Shown piece by piece: positions 16,189 to 24,733 of a DNA stretch of 64,000 nt. The stretch is taken from positions 1 to 64,000 of the forward strand of contig NZ_RAZT01000003.1 of assembly GCF_003626635.1 (NCBI RefSeq). The letters run 5' to 3'. The DNA comes from Micromonospora musae (lineage in GTDB: Bacteria > Actinomycetota > Actinomycetes > Mycobacteriales > Micromonosporaceae). Below the pieces are notes generated by a model. The model searched no databases, was not told the DNA's origin, and worked only from the letters and a program-made list of their open reading frames with translations. The position numbers and the translations under genes were made by a program. Every line of letters begins with the position of its first letter. The first letter of the stretch is position 1.

Positions 16189-17151
16189 GTGACCGCAGGT
16201 CAACGCCGGGCGGTGGAGTCCGCTCCGGCCGACGGCTGGCACGGCGGCGACCGGGTCACCCCGGAGGTCGTCGCCGACGACGAGGGCGTTCCCGCCTTCT
16301 GGCAGGCGCTCGGCCTGCCCGGCCTCGCCGACGTGCACGTGCACTTCCTGCCGCCGCGGATGCTGCGCCGGGTCTGGGCGTACTTCGACGCGGCCGGGCC
16401 GCTGGTCGGCGCCGAATGGCCGATCCGCTATCGGTGGAGCGACGCCGAACGGGTCGCGCACCTGCGCCGACTCGGGGTACGGGCGTTCAGCGCGCTGGCG
16501 TACGCGCACCGGCCCGGCATGGCCGCCGACCTGAACCGGTGGACCCTCGACTTCGCCCGGACCACGCCCGACTGCCTGCCCTCGGCGACCTTCTTCCCCG
16601 AACCGGACGCCGCCCGCTACGTCGGCGAGGCGTTGGCGGCCGGCGCGCGGGTGTTCAAGGTGCACCTCCAGGTCGGCGGGTTCGCGCCCACCGACCCCGC
16701 GCTCGACGACGTCTGGGGGCTGCTCGCCGAGGCCGGCGTACCGGTGGTGGTGCACGCGGGGCACGCCCCGGTGGGCACCGCGCACACCGGGCCGGCGCCG
16801 TTCGCCGCCCTGCTCGCGCGGCACCCGACGCTGACCGCGGTGGTGGCGCATCTCGGCGCACCCGACTACCGGGCCTTCCTCGACCTCGCCACCGAGTACG
16901 AACGGGTCCGGCTGGACACCACGATGGCGTTCACCCCGTTCTTCGACAGGTTCGTGTCGTTCCCGCCCGAGGAGCTGCCCCGACTGCGGGAGCTGGGGCT
17001 CGCCGGCAAGGTGCTGCTCGGCAGCGACTTCCCGAACATCCCGTACCCGTACGCCGAGCAGCTTGCCGGGCTGGCCCGGCTCGACCTCGGCGACGACTGG
17101 CTGCGCGCCGTCTGCTGGGGAAACGCCGCCGCCCTCTTCGACCTGGACTGA
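16189..17151 (+). CDS. Amidohydrolase-superfamily protein
   Basis: About 320 residues with an amidohydrolase TIM-barrel signature: DVHVHF (first metal HxH), KVHLQVGGF (lysine/His region), VVVHAGHAP, VVAHLGAPD and GSDFPNIPYP (the final catalytic Asp). This resembles the Amidohydro_2 group, which includes 2-pyrone dicarboxylate lactonase and ACMSD-like enzymes; the substrate is not evident. GTG 16189 starts about 30 bp after the YdjM-like stop, suggesting cotranscription; GTG 16213 is an alternative. Neither has a strong ribosome binding site. Confidence 0.78.
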   Translation: MTAGQRRAVESAPADGWHGGDRVTPEVVADDEGVPAFWQALGLPGLADVHVHFLPPRMLRRVWAYFDAAGPLVGAEWPIRYRWSDAERVAHLRRLGVRAFSALAYAHRPGMAADLNRWTLDFARTTPDCLPSATFFPEPDAARYVGEALAAGARVFKVHLQVGGFAPTDPALDDVWGLLAEAGVPVVVHAGHAPVGTAHTGPAPFAALLARHPTLTAVVAHLGAPDYRAFLDLATEYERVRLDTTMAFTPFFDRFVSFPPEELPRLRELGLAGKVLLGSDFPNIPYPYAEQLAGLARLDLGDDWLRAVCWGNAAALFDLD

Positions 17152-17202
17152 GCCGCCGGCTGTCACAACCGATTGGCGCCCTGCTCTGAGAGAATGACCT
17201 CC

Positions 17203-17805
17203 ATGACTGCCGCGCGGGGGATATTCCTCATCGTGATTCTGGGCGCGATCACGATGGTCGGCGCAGTTCTGGCGAACTGGATCCCTCGTCCGACTTCGCT
17301 GCGGACCCGTTGGGTGCTGGCCGGCCTGGCCGCAGTGGTGCTGGTGAGCGCGCTCCTCGGTCTGGTGGCGGAGGAGAGGCAGCAGGCGCTCGACCGGCGG
17401 CCGTTGGCGGACTGGGTGTCGGACGTGAACGACCGCTGCGCGGCCGCTCAACCGCGGGCGGTCGCCGCCGTCGAGCGCGAAAACGCGGCGCAGTCCCAAC
17501 AGGAACGACTCTCCGCCATGCAGGATCTGGAAACCGCTCATTCCGGCCTGTACAAGGAGGTCAGTGGCCTCGAACCGCCGTCGGACCCGGACGACAGGGA
17601 CGAGGCGAACGAGTGGCTCGACGCGTACGGAGTCCGGCTCGACCGGTTGATGAGCTTCGTGGAGAAGCTGCGGGATCTCCCAGAGCGGCCCGGTCTGGGA
17701 GAATTGCCCGCCGCAACCAGCCTCGATCAGGCGGCACAGTTGTACGTCGAGGCGACCACGACGGCGGGGCGCGTAAACGGGAATCTCGGCATCTCATGTC
17801 CTTGA
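17203..17805 (+). CDS. Membrane-anchored hypothetical protein
   Basis: About 200 residues. Two N-terminal hydrophobic helices (IFLIVILGAITMVGAVLANW and WVLAGLAAVVLVSALLGLVA) are followed by a soluble, acidic, mainly helical part with LSAMQDLETAHSGLYKEVSG and a C-terminal cysteine (NLGISCP) that can pair with NDRCAAAQ. ATG 17203 follows GAGAG at about ten bases; ATG 17194 is an alternative. It is convergent with helR. I do not recognise the family. Confidence 0.65.
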   Translation: MTAARGIFLIVILGAITMVGAVLANWIPRPTSLRTRWVLAGLAAVVLVSALLGLVAEERQQALDRRPLADWVSDVNDRCAAAQPRAVAAVERENAAQSQQERLSAMQDLETAHSGLYKEVSGLEPPSDPDDRDEANEWLDAYGVRLDRLMSFVEKLRDLPERPGLGELPAATSLDQAAQLYVEATTTAGRVNGNLGISCP

Positions 17806-17820
17806 CCCCGTGACCGGGTG

Positions 17821-19977
17821 TCAGGGGCTGGTGAGGATGACTAGTTGCCGGGTCGCCCGGGTCATCGCGACGTAACGGTCGACGGCGCCCTCGATGCCCG
17901 CCCCGAACCGCTCCGGGTCGACGAGGACCACCAGGTCGAACTCGAGCCCCTTCGCCAGCTGCGGGGTCAGCGATCTGACCCGCGGCGTGCCCGGGAACGT
18001 GGGATCGCCGATGACGCAGGCGATGCCGTCGCCGTGCGCGGCGAGCCAGGTGTCGAGGATCGAGCCGAGCTCGGCGGTGGAGCCGTGTACGACGGGGACG
18101 TCGCTGCTGCGGATGGAGGTCGGCACGTTGGCGTCCGGCAGCACGGCCCGGATGACCGGCTCGGCCTCCGCCATGACCTCTCGCGGCGTCCGGTAGTTGA
18201 CGCTCAACGAGGCGAGGTTGATCCGGTCGAACCCGACGCGGTCGAGCCGTTCCCGCCAGGACTCGGTGAACCCGTGCCGGGCCTGGGCGCGGTCCCCCAC
18301 GATGGTGAAGCTTCGCGACGGGCAGCGCAGCAGCAGCATCTGCCACTCCGCGTCGGTCAGCTCCTGCGCCTCGTCCACGACGATGTGCGCGAACGGGCCG
18401 GCGAGCCGGTCCGGTTCGGTGCCGGGCAGCACGCTCTCGTCGATCAGCGCATCCTGGAGATCCAGTTGGCGCAGGCTCGACAGCACCCCTTCGCCGTCGT
18501 CGTAGGCGTGGGCCTCGATCAGCTCGTCGACGACCAGCGCCCGGCGCTCCCGTTCGACGGCGACGGCGGCCTCCTGCCGGCGCTGACGCCCGGACGCCTC
18601 GGCATCGCCGAGCCGCTGCCGGGCCGCGTCGAGCAGCGGCAGGTCGGAGAGCGTCCAGGCCTGGGCGTCCGCGCGCTGAAGTTTGCGGACCTCGTCGCTG
18701 GTGAGCCAGGGGGCGCATCTGCGCAGGTAGGCGGGGACGGACCAGAGGTCGCCGACGAGTTCGGCCGGGTCGAGCAGCGGCCAGGCGCGGTTGAACGCCG
18801 TTCGCAGTTCACGGTCGCGCTGCAGCGACCGGCGGACCACGTCCGGCGGCTCGTCGCCGTCGTACCTGTCCAGCAGGATCGTGAGCAGCTCCGCCCAGAT
18901 CTCGTCGCGCGCCTCGTTGTGCGGGGTGCCGGGTCCGGGAGCCTCGAACGCCTCGGCCCAGTCGGCGGGGCTCAGCCGGAGGTCGGCGTCGGCGGTCGTA
19001 ACCGTCGTTCCCTTCGTCGGCGGCTCCTCGTAGAACCTGACGGCCGCCTCGATCGCCTTCACCAGGTCGGCGGAGGACTTGAGCCGGGCCACCTCCGGGT
19101 CGGTCTCCGCGGTCGCCGCGGCGCCCTCGGGAACGAGGTCGCGAAGGGTGCAGGTCTGCACGTCCTCCTCTCCGAGGCTGGGCAGGACGTCGGCGACGTA
19201 GGACAGGTAGGGCTGGTGCGGGCCGACGAAGAGGACGCCACCCCGGCGGTGGCCGAGCCGGGGATCGGAGTAGCGGAGGTACGCGGTGCGGTGCAGGGCC
19301 ACCACTGTCTTCCCCGTACCCGGGCCGCCGTCGACCACGAGCGCGCCGCTCGATCCGGCGCGGATGATGGCGTCCTGGTCGGCCTGGATCGTGCCGAGCA
19401 CGTCCCGCATCCGGTTCGACCGGCTGCCGCCCAGGCTGGCGATGAAGGCGGACTGGTCGTCGAGTGCGGCGGCGTGCCCCTCGAACCCGTCCGGGGTGAA
19501 GACCTCGTCCCAGTAGTCGGTGATCCGGCCGCGGGCCCAGCGATACCTGCGGCGACTCGCGAGCCCCATCGGGTTGGCGTGGGTGGCGCCGAAGAACGGT
19601 TCGGCCGCGGGTGAACGCCAGTCGAGCAGCAGCCGACGCCCCGAGCTGTCCGTGAGGCCGTGTCGTCCGATGTAGACCGGCTCGGGATCGTCGGCGCTGA
19701 CCATGCGCCCGAGGCACAGGTCCACGCCGAAGCGGCGCAGGGCGCGCAGGCGAGCGGCCAGCCGGCGGACCTCCTGGTCCCGGTCGAGCGCCTGCCGACC
19801 CTTGCCGCCGGGCGCCCTGCGGGCGGTGTCGAGGCGCTCGGACAGGTCGGCGGAGACCTGGGCGATGCTCTCGGCCAGGGCCGCGAAGTGCTGTTCGTCG
19901 CGGGCGATCAACGTCGGGTCGTCCTTGGCCGAGAGGCGGCCGGGAAGGTCGAATACGCCGGCGGTCTGCGAATTCAA
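17821..19977 (-). CDS. helR: HelR, RNA polymerase-recycling/rifamycin-protection ATPase
   Basis: A 718-residue SF1-like ATPase matching actinobacterial HelR (HelD family): VFDLPGRLSAKDD start, N-terminal coiled-coil region (about 25-85), LLLDWRSPAAEPFFG, Walker A GGPGTGKT (217-224), Walker B in HIVVDEAQELTDAEW, GDRAQARHGFTESW, and terminal DRYVAMTRATRQLVIL. HelR displaces rifamycins from RNA polymerase and gives tolerance. The start is set at TTG 19977: GGGAGC is six bases upstream and the protein then begins (M)NSQTAGVFDLPG; the open frame further upstream includes the regulatory element. A rifamycin-associated element lies 111 bp upstream (20088-20106), which supports the identification. 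Confidence 0.92.
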   Translation of the reverse strand: MNSQTAGVFDLPGRLSAKDDPTLIARDEQHFAALAESIAQVSADLSERLDTARRAPGGKGRQALDRDQEVRRLAARLRALRRFGVDLCLGRMVSADDPEPVYIGRHGLTDSSGRRLLLDWRSPAAEPFFGATHANPMGLASRRRYRWARGRITDYWDEVFTPDGFEGHAAALDDQSAFIASLGGSRSNRMRDVLGTIQADQDAIIRAGSSGALVVDGGPGTGKTVVALHRTAYLRYSDPRLGHRRGGVLFVGPHQPYLSYVADVLPSLGEEDVQTCTLRDLVPEGAAATAETDPEVARLKSSADLVKAIEAAVRFYEEPPTKGTTVTTADADLRLSPADWAEAFEAPGPGTPHNEARDEIWAELLTILLDRYDGDEPPDVVRRSLQRDRELRTAFNRAWPLLDPAELVGDLWSVPAYLRRCAPWLTSDEVRKLQRADAQAWTLSDLPLLDAARQRLGDAEASGRQRRQEAAVAVERERRALVVDELIEAHAYDDGEGVLSSLRQLDLQDALIDESVLPGTEPDRLAGPFAHIVVDEAQELTDAEWQMLLLRCPSRSFTIVGDRAQARHGFTESWRERLDRVGFDRINLASLSVNYRTPREVMAEAEPVIRAVLPDANVPTSIRSSDVPVVHGSTAELGSILDTWLAAHGDGIACVIGDPTFPGTPRVRSLTPQLAKGLEFDLVVLVDPERFGAGIEGAVDRYVAMTRATRQLVILTSP

Positions 19978-20087
19978 TTCGTCGCTCCCGATCTGGTTCG
20001 CTTGTCGTCCGATTGAACGCGGCAAGATCTCCGCACTGCGTTTTTCCGCAGGTCCTGGTATCGGTGAGCGATTCTGCGGCACGACCC

Positions 20088-20106
20088 GGGTCTTGCCGCA
20101 AGCCCC
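20088..20106 (-). promoter_or_regulatory. Rifamycin-associated element (RAE) of helR
   Basis: On the minus strand the 19 bases read GGGGCTTGCGGCAAGACCC, an imperfect palindrome centred on TTGCGGCAA. This matches the RAE described upstream of rifamycin-inactivation genes and helR in actinomycetes. A TAACTT hexamer of -10 type lies 12-17 bases upstream on the same strand (about 20118-20123), so the RAE would sit in the early transcribed region of helR. Rifamycin induction is known for the element and inferred here. Confidence 0.85.
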
Positions 20107-20132
20107 GGGGTGCGCTATAAGTTAGAAGTGGC

Positions 20133-20154
20133 GGGGGGCAGTCCCCCCTTTTTT
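20133..20154 (+). terminator. Canonical intrinsic terminator on the plus strand
   Basis: Six G (20133-20138), loop CAGT, six C (20143-20148), then six T (20149-20154). An all-GC stem directly followed by a T-run is unusual in this GC-rich genome. No plus-strand gene ends just upstream, so it either stops antisense transcription through helR, truncates a short divergent transcript from the RAE region, or attenuates transcription towards the TetR gene. Confidence 0.8.
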
Positions 20155-20423
20155 CTTGCCTCCCCAATGTGTTCGTCTCCCACTGCGGATGAAACCTCCT
20201 CGCGTCGGGGATGGCTCGACCTGGGGGACGTTGAGGCGTCGGGGACGGTGGGTCCGCCCGACCGCGAGGAACCCGAGCCGATCGCGCGCTCGCGCTCCGG
20301 TCGGATGATCGCCCCGGCGGGTCCGGGCCTCGACCCGCAGCCGGCGCCCACCTGGAACGCGCCGAACAGACTTCCGCCGGGCCACCAGCCACCCTCTCGG
20401 CCCGAGCCGCGGCCGGCTGCTAT

Positions 20424-20449
20424 CTTAGGGGCCCTAAGTTGTTGCTTAG
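20424..20449. promoter_or_regulatory. Overlapping TetR-type operators
   Basis: CTTAGGG, one base, CCCTAAG (20424-20438) forms a perfect 7-bp-arm palindrome. It shares its right half with a second inverted repeat CTAAG-ttgttg-CTTAG (20434-20449). They lie 15-40 bp before the TetR start, as expected for an autoregulatory operator. Confidence 0.7.
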
Positions 20450-20463
20450 TGAGGGAAGGTCGG

Positions 20464-21048
20464 ATGCCACGGCAGGGTTTGACCAGCGACCGCGTCTCGG
20501 CCGCCGCGGCCGAGTTGGCCGACACGGTCGGCTTGCCCCGACTGACCGTCGCGGCGGTCGCGCGACACTTCGGGGTGACGGACGCCGCCTTGTACACGCA
20601 TGTGCGCAGCCGCGACGCGCTGGTCGAGCAGGTCGCGGTGCGGGCTGCCGCCGCGTTCGCGGATCGGCTCGCGCTGGCCGTGGCCGGCCGATCCGGCCGG
20701 GAGGCCCTGGCCGGCTTCGGCGCGGCCTGGCGCGCCTTCGCCCGCGCCCACCCCGGGCAGTACGCCGCCACACAATTGCCGCTGCCGTCCGCGATCGGTA
20801 CGAATTCGGCGGGCCATCTCCGCCTCATCGAACTGAGCTACGCGATGCTTCGCGGTTACGGGCTCGACGAGCCGGAGTTGACCGACGCCATCCGTTTCGT
20901 TCGCAGCACCATCCACGGTTTCGTGAGCCTCGAGAACACCGAGGGATTCGGGCATCCGCGCGACGTCGACGTCTCCTGGAGCAGCATCACCGACGCGATG
21001 CACAACACCTTGAGCAACTGGCCAAGCAGGAACAGGGAGCGGCAGTGA
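20464..21048 (+). CDS. TetR-family regulator of the adjacent hydrolase
   Basis: A 194-residue TetR protein. The helix-turn-helix is VAAVARHFGVTDAALYTHVR; the C-terminal part, with FARAHPGQYAATQLP and ELTDAIRFVRSTIHGFVSLE, is the WHG-type domain found in TetR_C_33-like regulators. ATG 20464 is preceded by GGGAAGG. Its stop overlaps the GTG of the hydrolase (GTGA), so the two are cotranscribed and translationally coupled. The overlapping palindromes just upstream are its probable operators. Confidence 0.88.
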   Translation: MPRQGLTSDRVSAAAAELADTVGLPRLTVAAVARHFGVTDAALYTHVRSRDALVEQVAVRAAAAFADRLALAVAGRSGREALAGFGAAWRAFARAHPGQYAATQLPLPSAIGTNSAGHLRLIELSYAMLRGYGLDEPELTDAIRFVRSTIHGFVSLENTEGFGHPRDVDVSWSSITDAMHNTLSNWPSRNRERQ

Positions 21049-21884
21049 CAACCCCCGAGAGCCACGATCAACACGTCCGGTCGGCGGACGGCACCCGCCT
21101 GGTGGTCCGGCGTACGGGCGCCGGTGATCCGGTCGTCCTGGTGCACGGGTCGGGCGGCGGACTGCACTCCTGGGCCACGGTCGCCGACCGGCTCGCCGAG
21201 GAGCACGAGGTGTGGCTGCCGGCCCGGCGCGGATACGGGCCGAGCGAGGTTCCCGCCGGAATCAAGTCCTTCGAGGACGATGTAGCCGACCTGACGGCCG
21301 TGATCCAGACGGCGGGCGGAGCCTCGGATCGGCCGGTACACCTCGTCGGAGCCTCCTACGGAGCGACCGTCGCGCTGCACACCGCCGTGGCGTCGCCGGG
21401 CCGGCTGCGTTCACTCGCCCTCTTCGAGCCTCCGCTCTTCGCGGCCGGGCCGAGGATCGCGCCCTTGCGCGACCGGTACCGGGTGGCCTTCGCGCACAAC
21501 GACCAGCCGGCGATGGCCGCGACGCTCAACGAGGTGACCCAGGTCCCCGCCGAGGTCGTCGCGGCACTCGCCGCAGCGATGGGTGACCGGACCCCCGACC
21601 CGGTCGAGGCGAAGCGCTCCGCGCTGGGCTGGCTGCACGATCTCGAGGCGCTCGCCGAGGACGACCCGGAGATCGGACGCTGGTCCGCGGTGGGCGTACC
21701 GACCCTGCTGCTGCAGGGCGCCGACACCTGGGAGCCGATGCCCACCACGATGGACGCCCTCGCAGCGGCGCTTCCGCGCGTACGCCGAATCATCTGGCAG
21801 GGACAGTCGCACTTCGTGACCCATACCGCGCCCGACCTCGTGGCGGACGCCCTGCGGCAGTTCTTCGCCGAGATTCCGGCGTAA
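21045..21884 (+). CDS. Alpha/beta-fold hydrolase
   Basis: A 279-residue alpha/beta hydrolase. The oxyanion block is VVLVHGSGGGLHSW, the nucleophile elbow GASYG (Ser in HLVGASYGATVALH), the acid in LLLQGADTWEP and the catalytic His in QGQSHFVTH, so the triad is complete. The family covers esterases, haloperoxidase-like enzymes and lactonases; the substrate is unknown and may be the ligand, or a relative of the ligand, sensed by the coupled TetR regulator. GTG 21045 has GGGAG about six bases upstream. Confidence 0.85.
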   Translation: MTTPESHDQHVRSADGTRLVVRRTGAGDPVVLVHGSGGGLHSWATVADRLAEEHEVWLPARRGYGPSEVPAGIKSFEDDVADLTAVIQTAGGASDRPVHLVGASYGATVALHTAVASPGRLRSLALFEPPLFAAGPRIAPLRDRYRVAFAHNDQPAMAATLNEVTQVPAEVVAALAAAMGDRTPDPVEAKRSALGWLHDLEALAEDDPEIGRWSAVGVPTLLLQGADTWEPMPTTMDALAAALPRVRRIIWQGQSHFVTHTAPDLVADALRQFFAEIPA

Positions 21885-21994
21885 CCGGACACCGGACACC
21901 GGCCGGCGGGCGGAGCCGCGGCGTCCACCGGCCGACTCCGGACCCCCTTCGGCCCGACCACCCCGGGCCGGGGCCATGATCGACTCGAAATCCC

Positions 21995-22035
21995 TGAGGT
22001 CGGGCCATCCGGACGTCCGGGACGGCCCGACCTCA
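21995..22035 (+). terminator. Long hairpin after the hydrolase
   Basis: TGAGGTCGGGCC (21995-22006) pairs perfectly with GGCCCGACCTCA (22024-22035). The stem is extended outward by GATCGACTCG near 21979 and CGAGTTGATC near 22045 with one G-T wobble. It lies about 110 bp after the hydrolase stop in the 340-bp spacer before the LacI gene and probably isolates the two operons. Confidence 0.65.
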
Positions 22036-22128
22036 ATGAAGTCGAGTTGATCGAGCAAGCGCCCCGCACGCGGAGGGTCTGGCCGAGGATCCGGCGCATC
22101 CGGGCAGGCCACGGCTGGAAAACAACTA

Positions 22129-22189
22129 TTGACGGCGCCGTGAACGTGTCCTACGGTTCCGTCGAAACGGTTAGTCGAAACGCTTCGAC
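22129..22189 (+). promoter_or_regulatory. Promoter and LacI operator of the xyloglucan-type operon
   Basis: TTGACG (22129-22134) and TACGGT (22152-22157) are spaced by 17 bases, a good sigma-70-type promoter. Immediately downstream, over the expected start of transcription, lies GTCGAAACGCTTCGAC (22174-22189), a palindrome with 6-bp arms; a half-similar copy GTCGAAACGG starts at 22161. Placement just after the -10 box fits repression by the LacI protein encoded next. Confidence 0.75.
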
Positions 22190-22223
22190 AGCCGCGTGGG
22201 AGCGTGACCAAAGGAGGTGCGCG

Positions 22224-23294
22224 GTGGCAACGATGCATGACGTCGCGCGCCTCGCCCGGGTCTCGGTCAGCACCGTGTCGTACGTGTTAACCGGAGCGCG
22301 CCCCATCTCCCAGGCCACCCGCGACAAGGTGCTCGCGGCCATGACCGAACTCGGCTACCAGCCCAACGCCATGGCCCGCGGCCTGGCCAGCCGGCGCAGC
22401 CGGATCGTCGGCCTGCTGATGCCGATGGACGAGCGCGGGCTCGGCGCCACCGAGACGGCCTTCGTCACCGGCGCGGCCGCCGCCGCCAGCGTCGCCGGCT
22501 ACCACCTGGTCCTCTCCCCCGTCGGCGACCTCGACGACCTGCGGCGGCTGGCCAGCCAGCGGATGCTCGACGGTGCAGTGCTGATGGAGGTGCAGGTCGA
22601 GGACGAGCGGGTGGGCGCGCTCCAGGAGGCCGGCGTGCCGCTGGTGCTGATCGGCCGTACCGGCGACACCACCGGCCTCTCGTACGTGGACATCGACTTC
22701 GACCAGACCGTCCGGGAGGCGGTCGCGCACCTGGTCAGCCTCGGGCACGACCGCATCGTCTACGTGAACCACTCGGCGGCGGCCATCGCGGCCGGCTACG
22801 GTCCCGCCGTACGCACCCGCGACGCCTTCGTGGCGGCGATGACCGGCCACGGGCTGGAGCCGGTGATGATCACGGCGGAGGACAGCGCGGCCGGCGGACG
22901 CGCCGCCCTGACCGCGGCCCTCGCGCAGGCGCCCGACCTCACCGCCGTGCTGGTCATGAACGAGAATGCGATCTTCGGGATCCTCGGCGAACTGACCAAC
23001 CGGGGCCTCGCGGTCCCGCGCGACGTCTCGGTGGTCTCGATGGTGACCTCACCCCAGGTCGCCGAGCTGGCCACCCCGGCGCTCACCGCGATGACCTCCC
23101 CCGGCTCGGCGCTGGGACGGATCGCGGTGGAGGCACTGCTGCGCCACGTGACCGGCACCGGCGACGACAACCACCAGCAGCTGCTGCCGTGCGCGTTGGA
23201 GGTCCGGGGCTCGACCTGCCCGGCCCCGGCGACGCTCGCCGTGAGCGTCAGCGACGGCAGCGATCCGACCGGCTCCGGCCCACCGGGGACCTGA
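22224..23294 (+). CDS. LacI-family transcriptional regulator
   Basis: A 356-residue LacI/GalR repressor. The N-terminal helix-turn-helix and hinge read MHDVARLARVSVSTVSYVLT and LGYQPNAMARGLASRRS; the periplasmic-binding-like sensor domain follows from IVGLLMP. The start GTG 22224 is preceded by a near-perfect AAAGGAGG. It heads an operon of sugar importer and glycosidase genes on the same strand and should sense an oligosaccharide-derived sugar. The palindrome at 22174-22189 is its likely operator, giving autoregulation. The last 30 residues are a low-complexity tail beyond the usual domain. Confidence 0.88.
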   Translation: MATMHDVARLARVSVSTVSYVLTGARPISQATRDKVLAAMTELGYQPNAMARGLASRRSRIVGLLMPMDERGLGATETAFVTGAAAAASVAGYHLVLSPVGDLDDLRRLASQRMLDGAVLMEVQVEDERVGALQEAGVPLVLIGRTGDTTGLSYVDIDFDQTVREAVAHLVSLGHDRIVYVNHSAAAIAAGYGPAVRTRDAFVAAMTGHGLEPVMITAEDSAAGGRAALTAALAQAPDLTAVLVMNENAIFGILGELTNRGLAVPRDVSVVSMVTSPQVAELATPALTAMTSPGSALGRIAVEALLRHVTGTGDDNHQQLLPCALEVRGSTCPAPATLAVSVSDGSDPTGSGPPGT

Positions 23295-23374
23295 CACACG
23301 TCGGCCCGCCGCCGCGCTGCAACGCGACGACGGGCCAGGTAAGTACCGGCACGATACTCACCAGGAGGATAGCA

Positions 23375-24679
23375 ATGAGGCAATTCCGTAGGGTGATCGC
23401 CGCAGTGGCGCTGGCCGCTACGGCCGCCACGACGCTCGCCGCTTGCGGCAGCGACGAGGGCGGTGACGGGGGCGACGCCAAGACCCTCAAGCTCTGGCAT
23501 TACGAGAGCGAGAACAGCGCGATGGGGATCGCCTGGGACCGCGCCATCCAGATCTTCAAGGACGAGCACCCGGGCGTCGAGGTGCAGTTCGAGCGCAAGG
23601 CGTTCGAGCAGATCCAGCAGAACGCCGGCATGATCATCAACTCGTCCGAGGGTCCGGACCTGATGGAGTACAACAAGGGCAACGCCACCGCCGGCCTGCT
23701 CTCCTCCCAGGGCCTGCTCACCGACCTGAGCGAGGAGGCGACCAAGCGCGGCTGGGACAAGGAGCTCAGCCCCAGCCTGCAGACCACCGCCCGCTACAGC
23801 GACAAGGGCGTGATGGGCTCGGGCAACTGGTACGGCGTGCCGAACTACGGCGAGTACGTGATGGTCTACTTCAACAAGGACCTCTTCGACAAGTACGGCA
23901 TCAAGGTGCCGACCACGTACGACGAGATGACCGCGGCGATGGACACCTTCGTCGGCAAGGGCGTCACCCCGCTGGCCGAGGCGGGCGCCGAGTACCCGGC
24001 CGGCCAGCTCTTCTACCAGCTGGCGCTCGCCAAGGCCGACCGGAAGTTCGTCGACGACTACCAGCTCTACAAGAACCCGGTGGACTTCAAGGCCGACCCG
24101 CTGAAGTACGGCGCGGAGACCTTCGCCGAGTGGGTGAACAAGGGCTACGTCGCCAAGGACTCCGCCAGCCTCAAGGCCGAGGACATGGGCACCGCGTTCA
24201 TCTCCGGCAAGGCCCCGATGATCGTCTCGGGCAGCTGGTGGTACGGCCGGTTCAAGGACGAGATCAAGTTCAACTGGGACTCCTTCCTCTTCCCCGGTAA
24301 CAAGTTCCACGCCGGCTCGTCCGGCAACCTCTGGGTGGTTCCGACCAACAGCAAGGCCAAGAGCCTCGCCTACGACTTCGTCGACATCACCCTGCGGCCG
24401 GAGATCCAGGAGCTGATCGGCAACAACGGCGGTGTGCCGGTCGCGGCCGACGCTTCGAAGATCACCGACCCGAAGAACAAGAAGCTGATCGAGAACTTCA
24501 ACGTGATCAGCCAGCAGGACGGTCTGGCCTTCTACCCGGACTGGCCGGTGCCCGGCTACTACGACGTGCTGGTCTCCGGCTTCCAGGGCCTGATCAACGG
24601 CTCCAAGAAGCCCGACCAGGTGCTCGACACGATCGCCAAGCCGTACGCCGAGGGCGTCAAGGAGATCACCGGCAAGTGA
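23375..24679 (+). CDS. Sugar-binding lipoprotein of ABC importer
   Basis: A 434-residue family-1 extracellular solute-binding protein. The signal peptide ends in TTLAACGS, a lipobox with Cys 25. The mature part has LKLWHYESENSAMGIAWDRA, EGPDLMEYNKGNATAGLLSS and KAPMIVSGSWWYGRFKDE, the usual alternating domains of carbohydrate binders. ATG 23375 follows AGGAGG. It is the first structural gene after the LacI regulator, and a stable hairpin separates it from the permeases. Neighbouring GH31 and GH1 enzymes suggest a xylosylated cello-oligosaccharide ligand (inference). Confidence 0.88.
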   Translation: MRQFRRVIAAVALAATAATTLAACGSDEGGDGGDAKTLKLWHYESENSAMGIAWDRAIQIFKDEHPGVEVQFERKAFEQIQQNAGMIINSSEGPDLMEYNKGNATAGLLSSQGLLTDLSEEATKRGWDKELSPSLQTTARYSDKGVMGSGNWYGVPNYGEYVMVYFNKDLFDKYGIKVPTTYDEMTAAMDTFVGKGVTPLAEAGAEYPAGQLFYQLALAKADRKFVDDYQLYKNPVDFKADPLKYGAETFAEWVNKGYVAKDSASLKAEDMGTAFISGKAPMIVSGSWWYGRFKDEIKFNWDSFLFPGNKFHAGSSGNLWVVPTNSKAKSLAYDFVDITLRPEIQELIGNNGGVPVAADASKITDPKNKKLIENFNVISQQDGLAFYPDWPVPGYYDVLVSGFQGLINGSKKPDQVLDTIAKPYAEGVKEITGK

Positions 24680-24687
24680 CACGGCGA

Positions 24688-24716
24688 GGGGTGGGCGCGC
24701 CCGGCGCGCCCACCCC
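24688..24716 (+). other. Intercistronic hairpin after the binding-protein gene
   Basis: GGGGTGGGCGCGC pairs perfectly with GCGCGCCCACCCC around a three-base loop. It sits 9 bp after the binding-protein stop and 17 bp before the first permease. Such elements act as partial terminators or 3' stabilisers, giving more binding protein than permease. Confidence 0.7.
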
Positions 24717-24733
24717 GCCGGGAAGGATCTCCC

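Noticed and set aside
20010..20030. Second rifamycin-associated element (CTTGCCGCG on the minus strand)
   Set aside because: Only one half of the palindrome is present.
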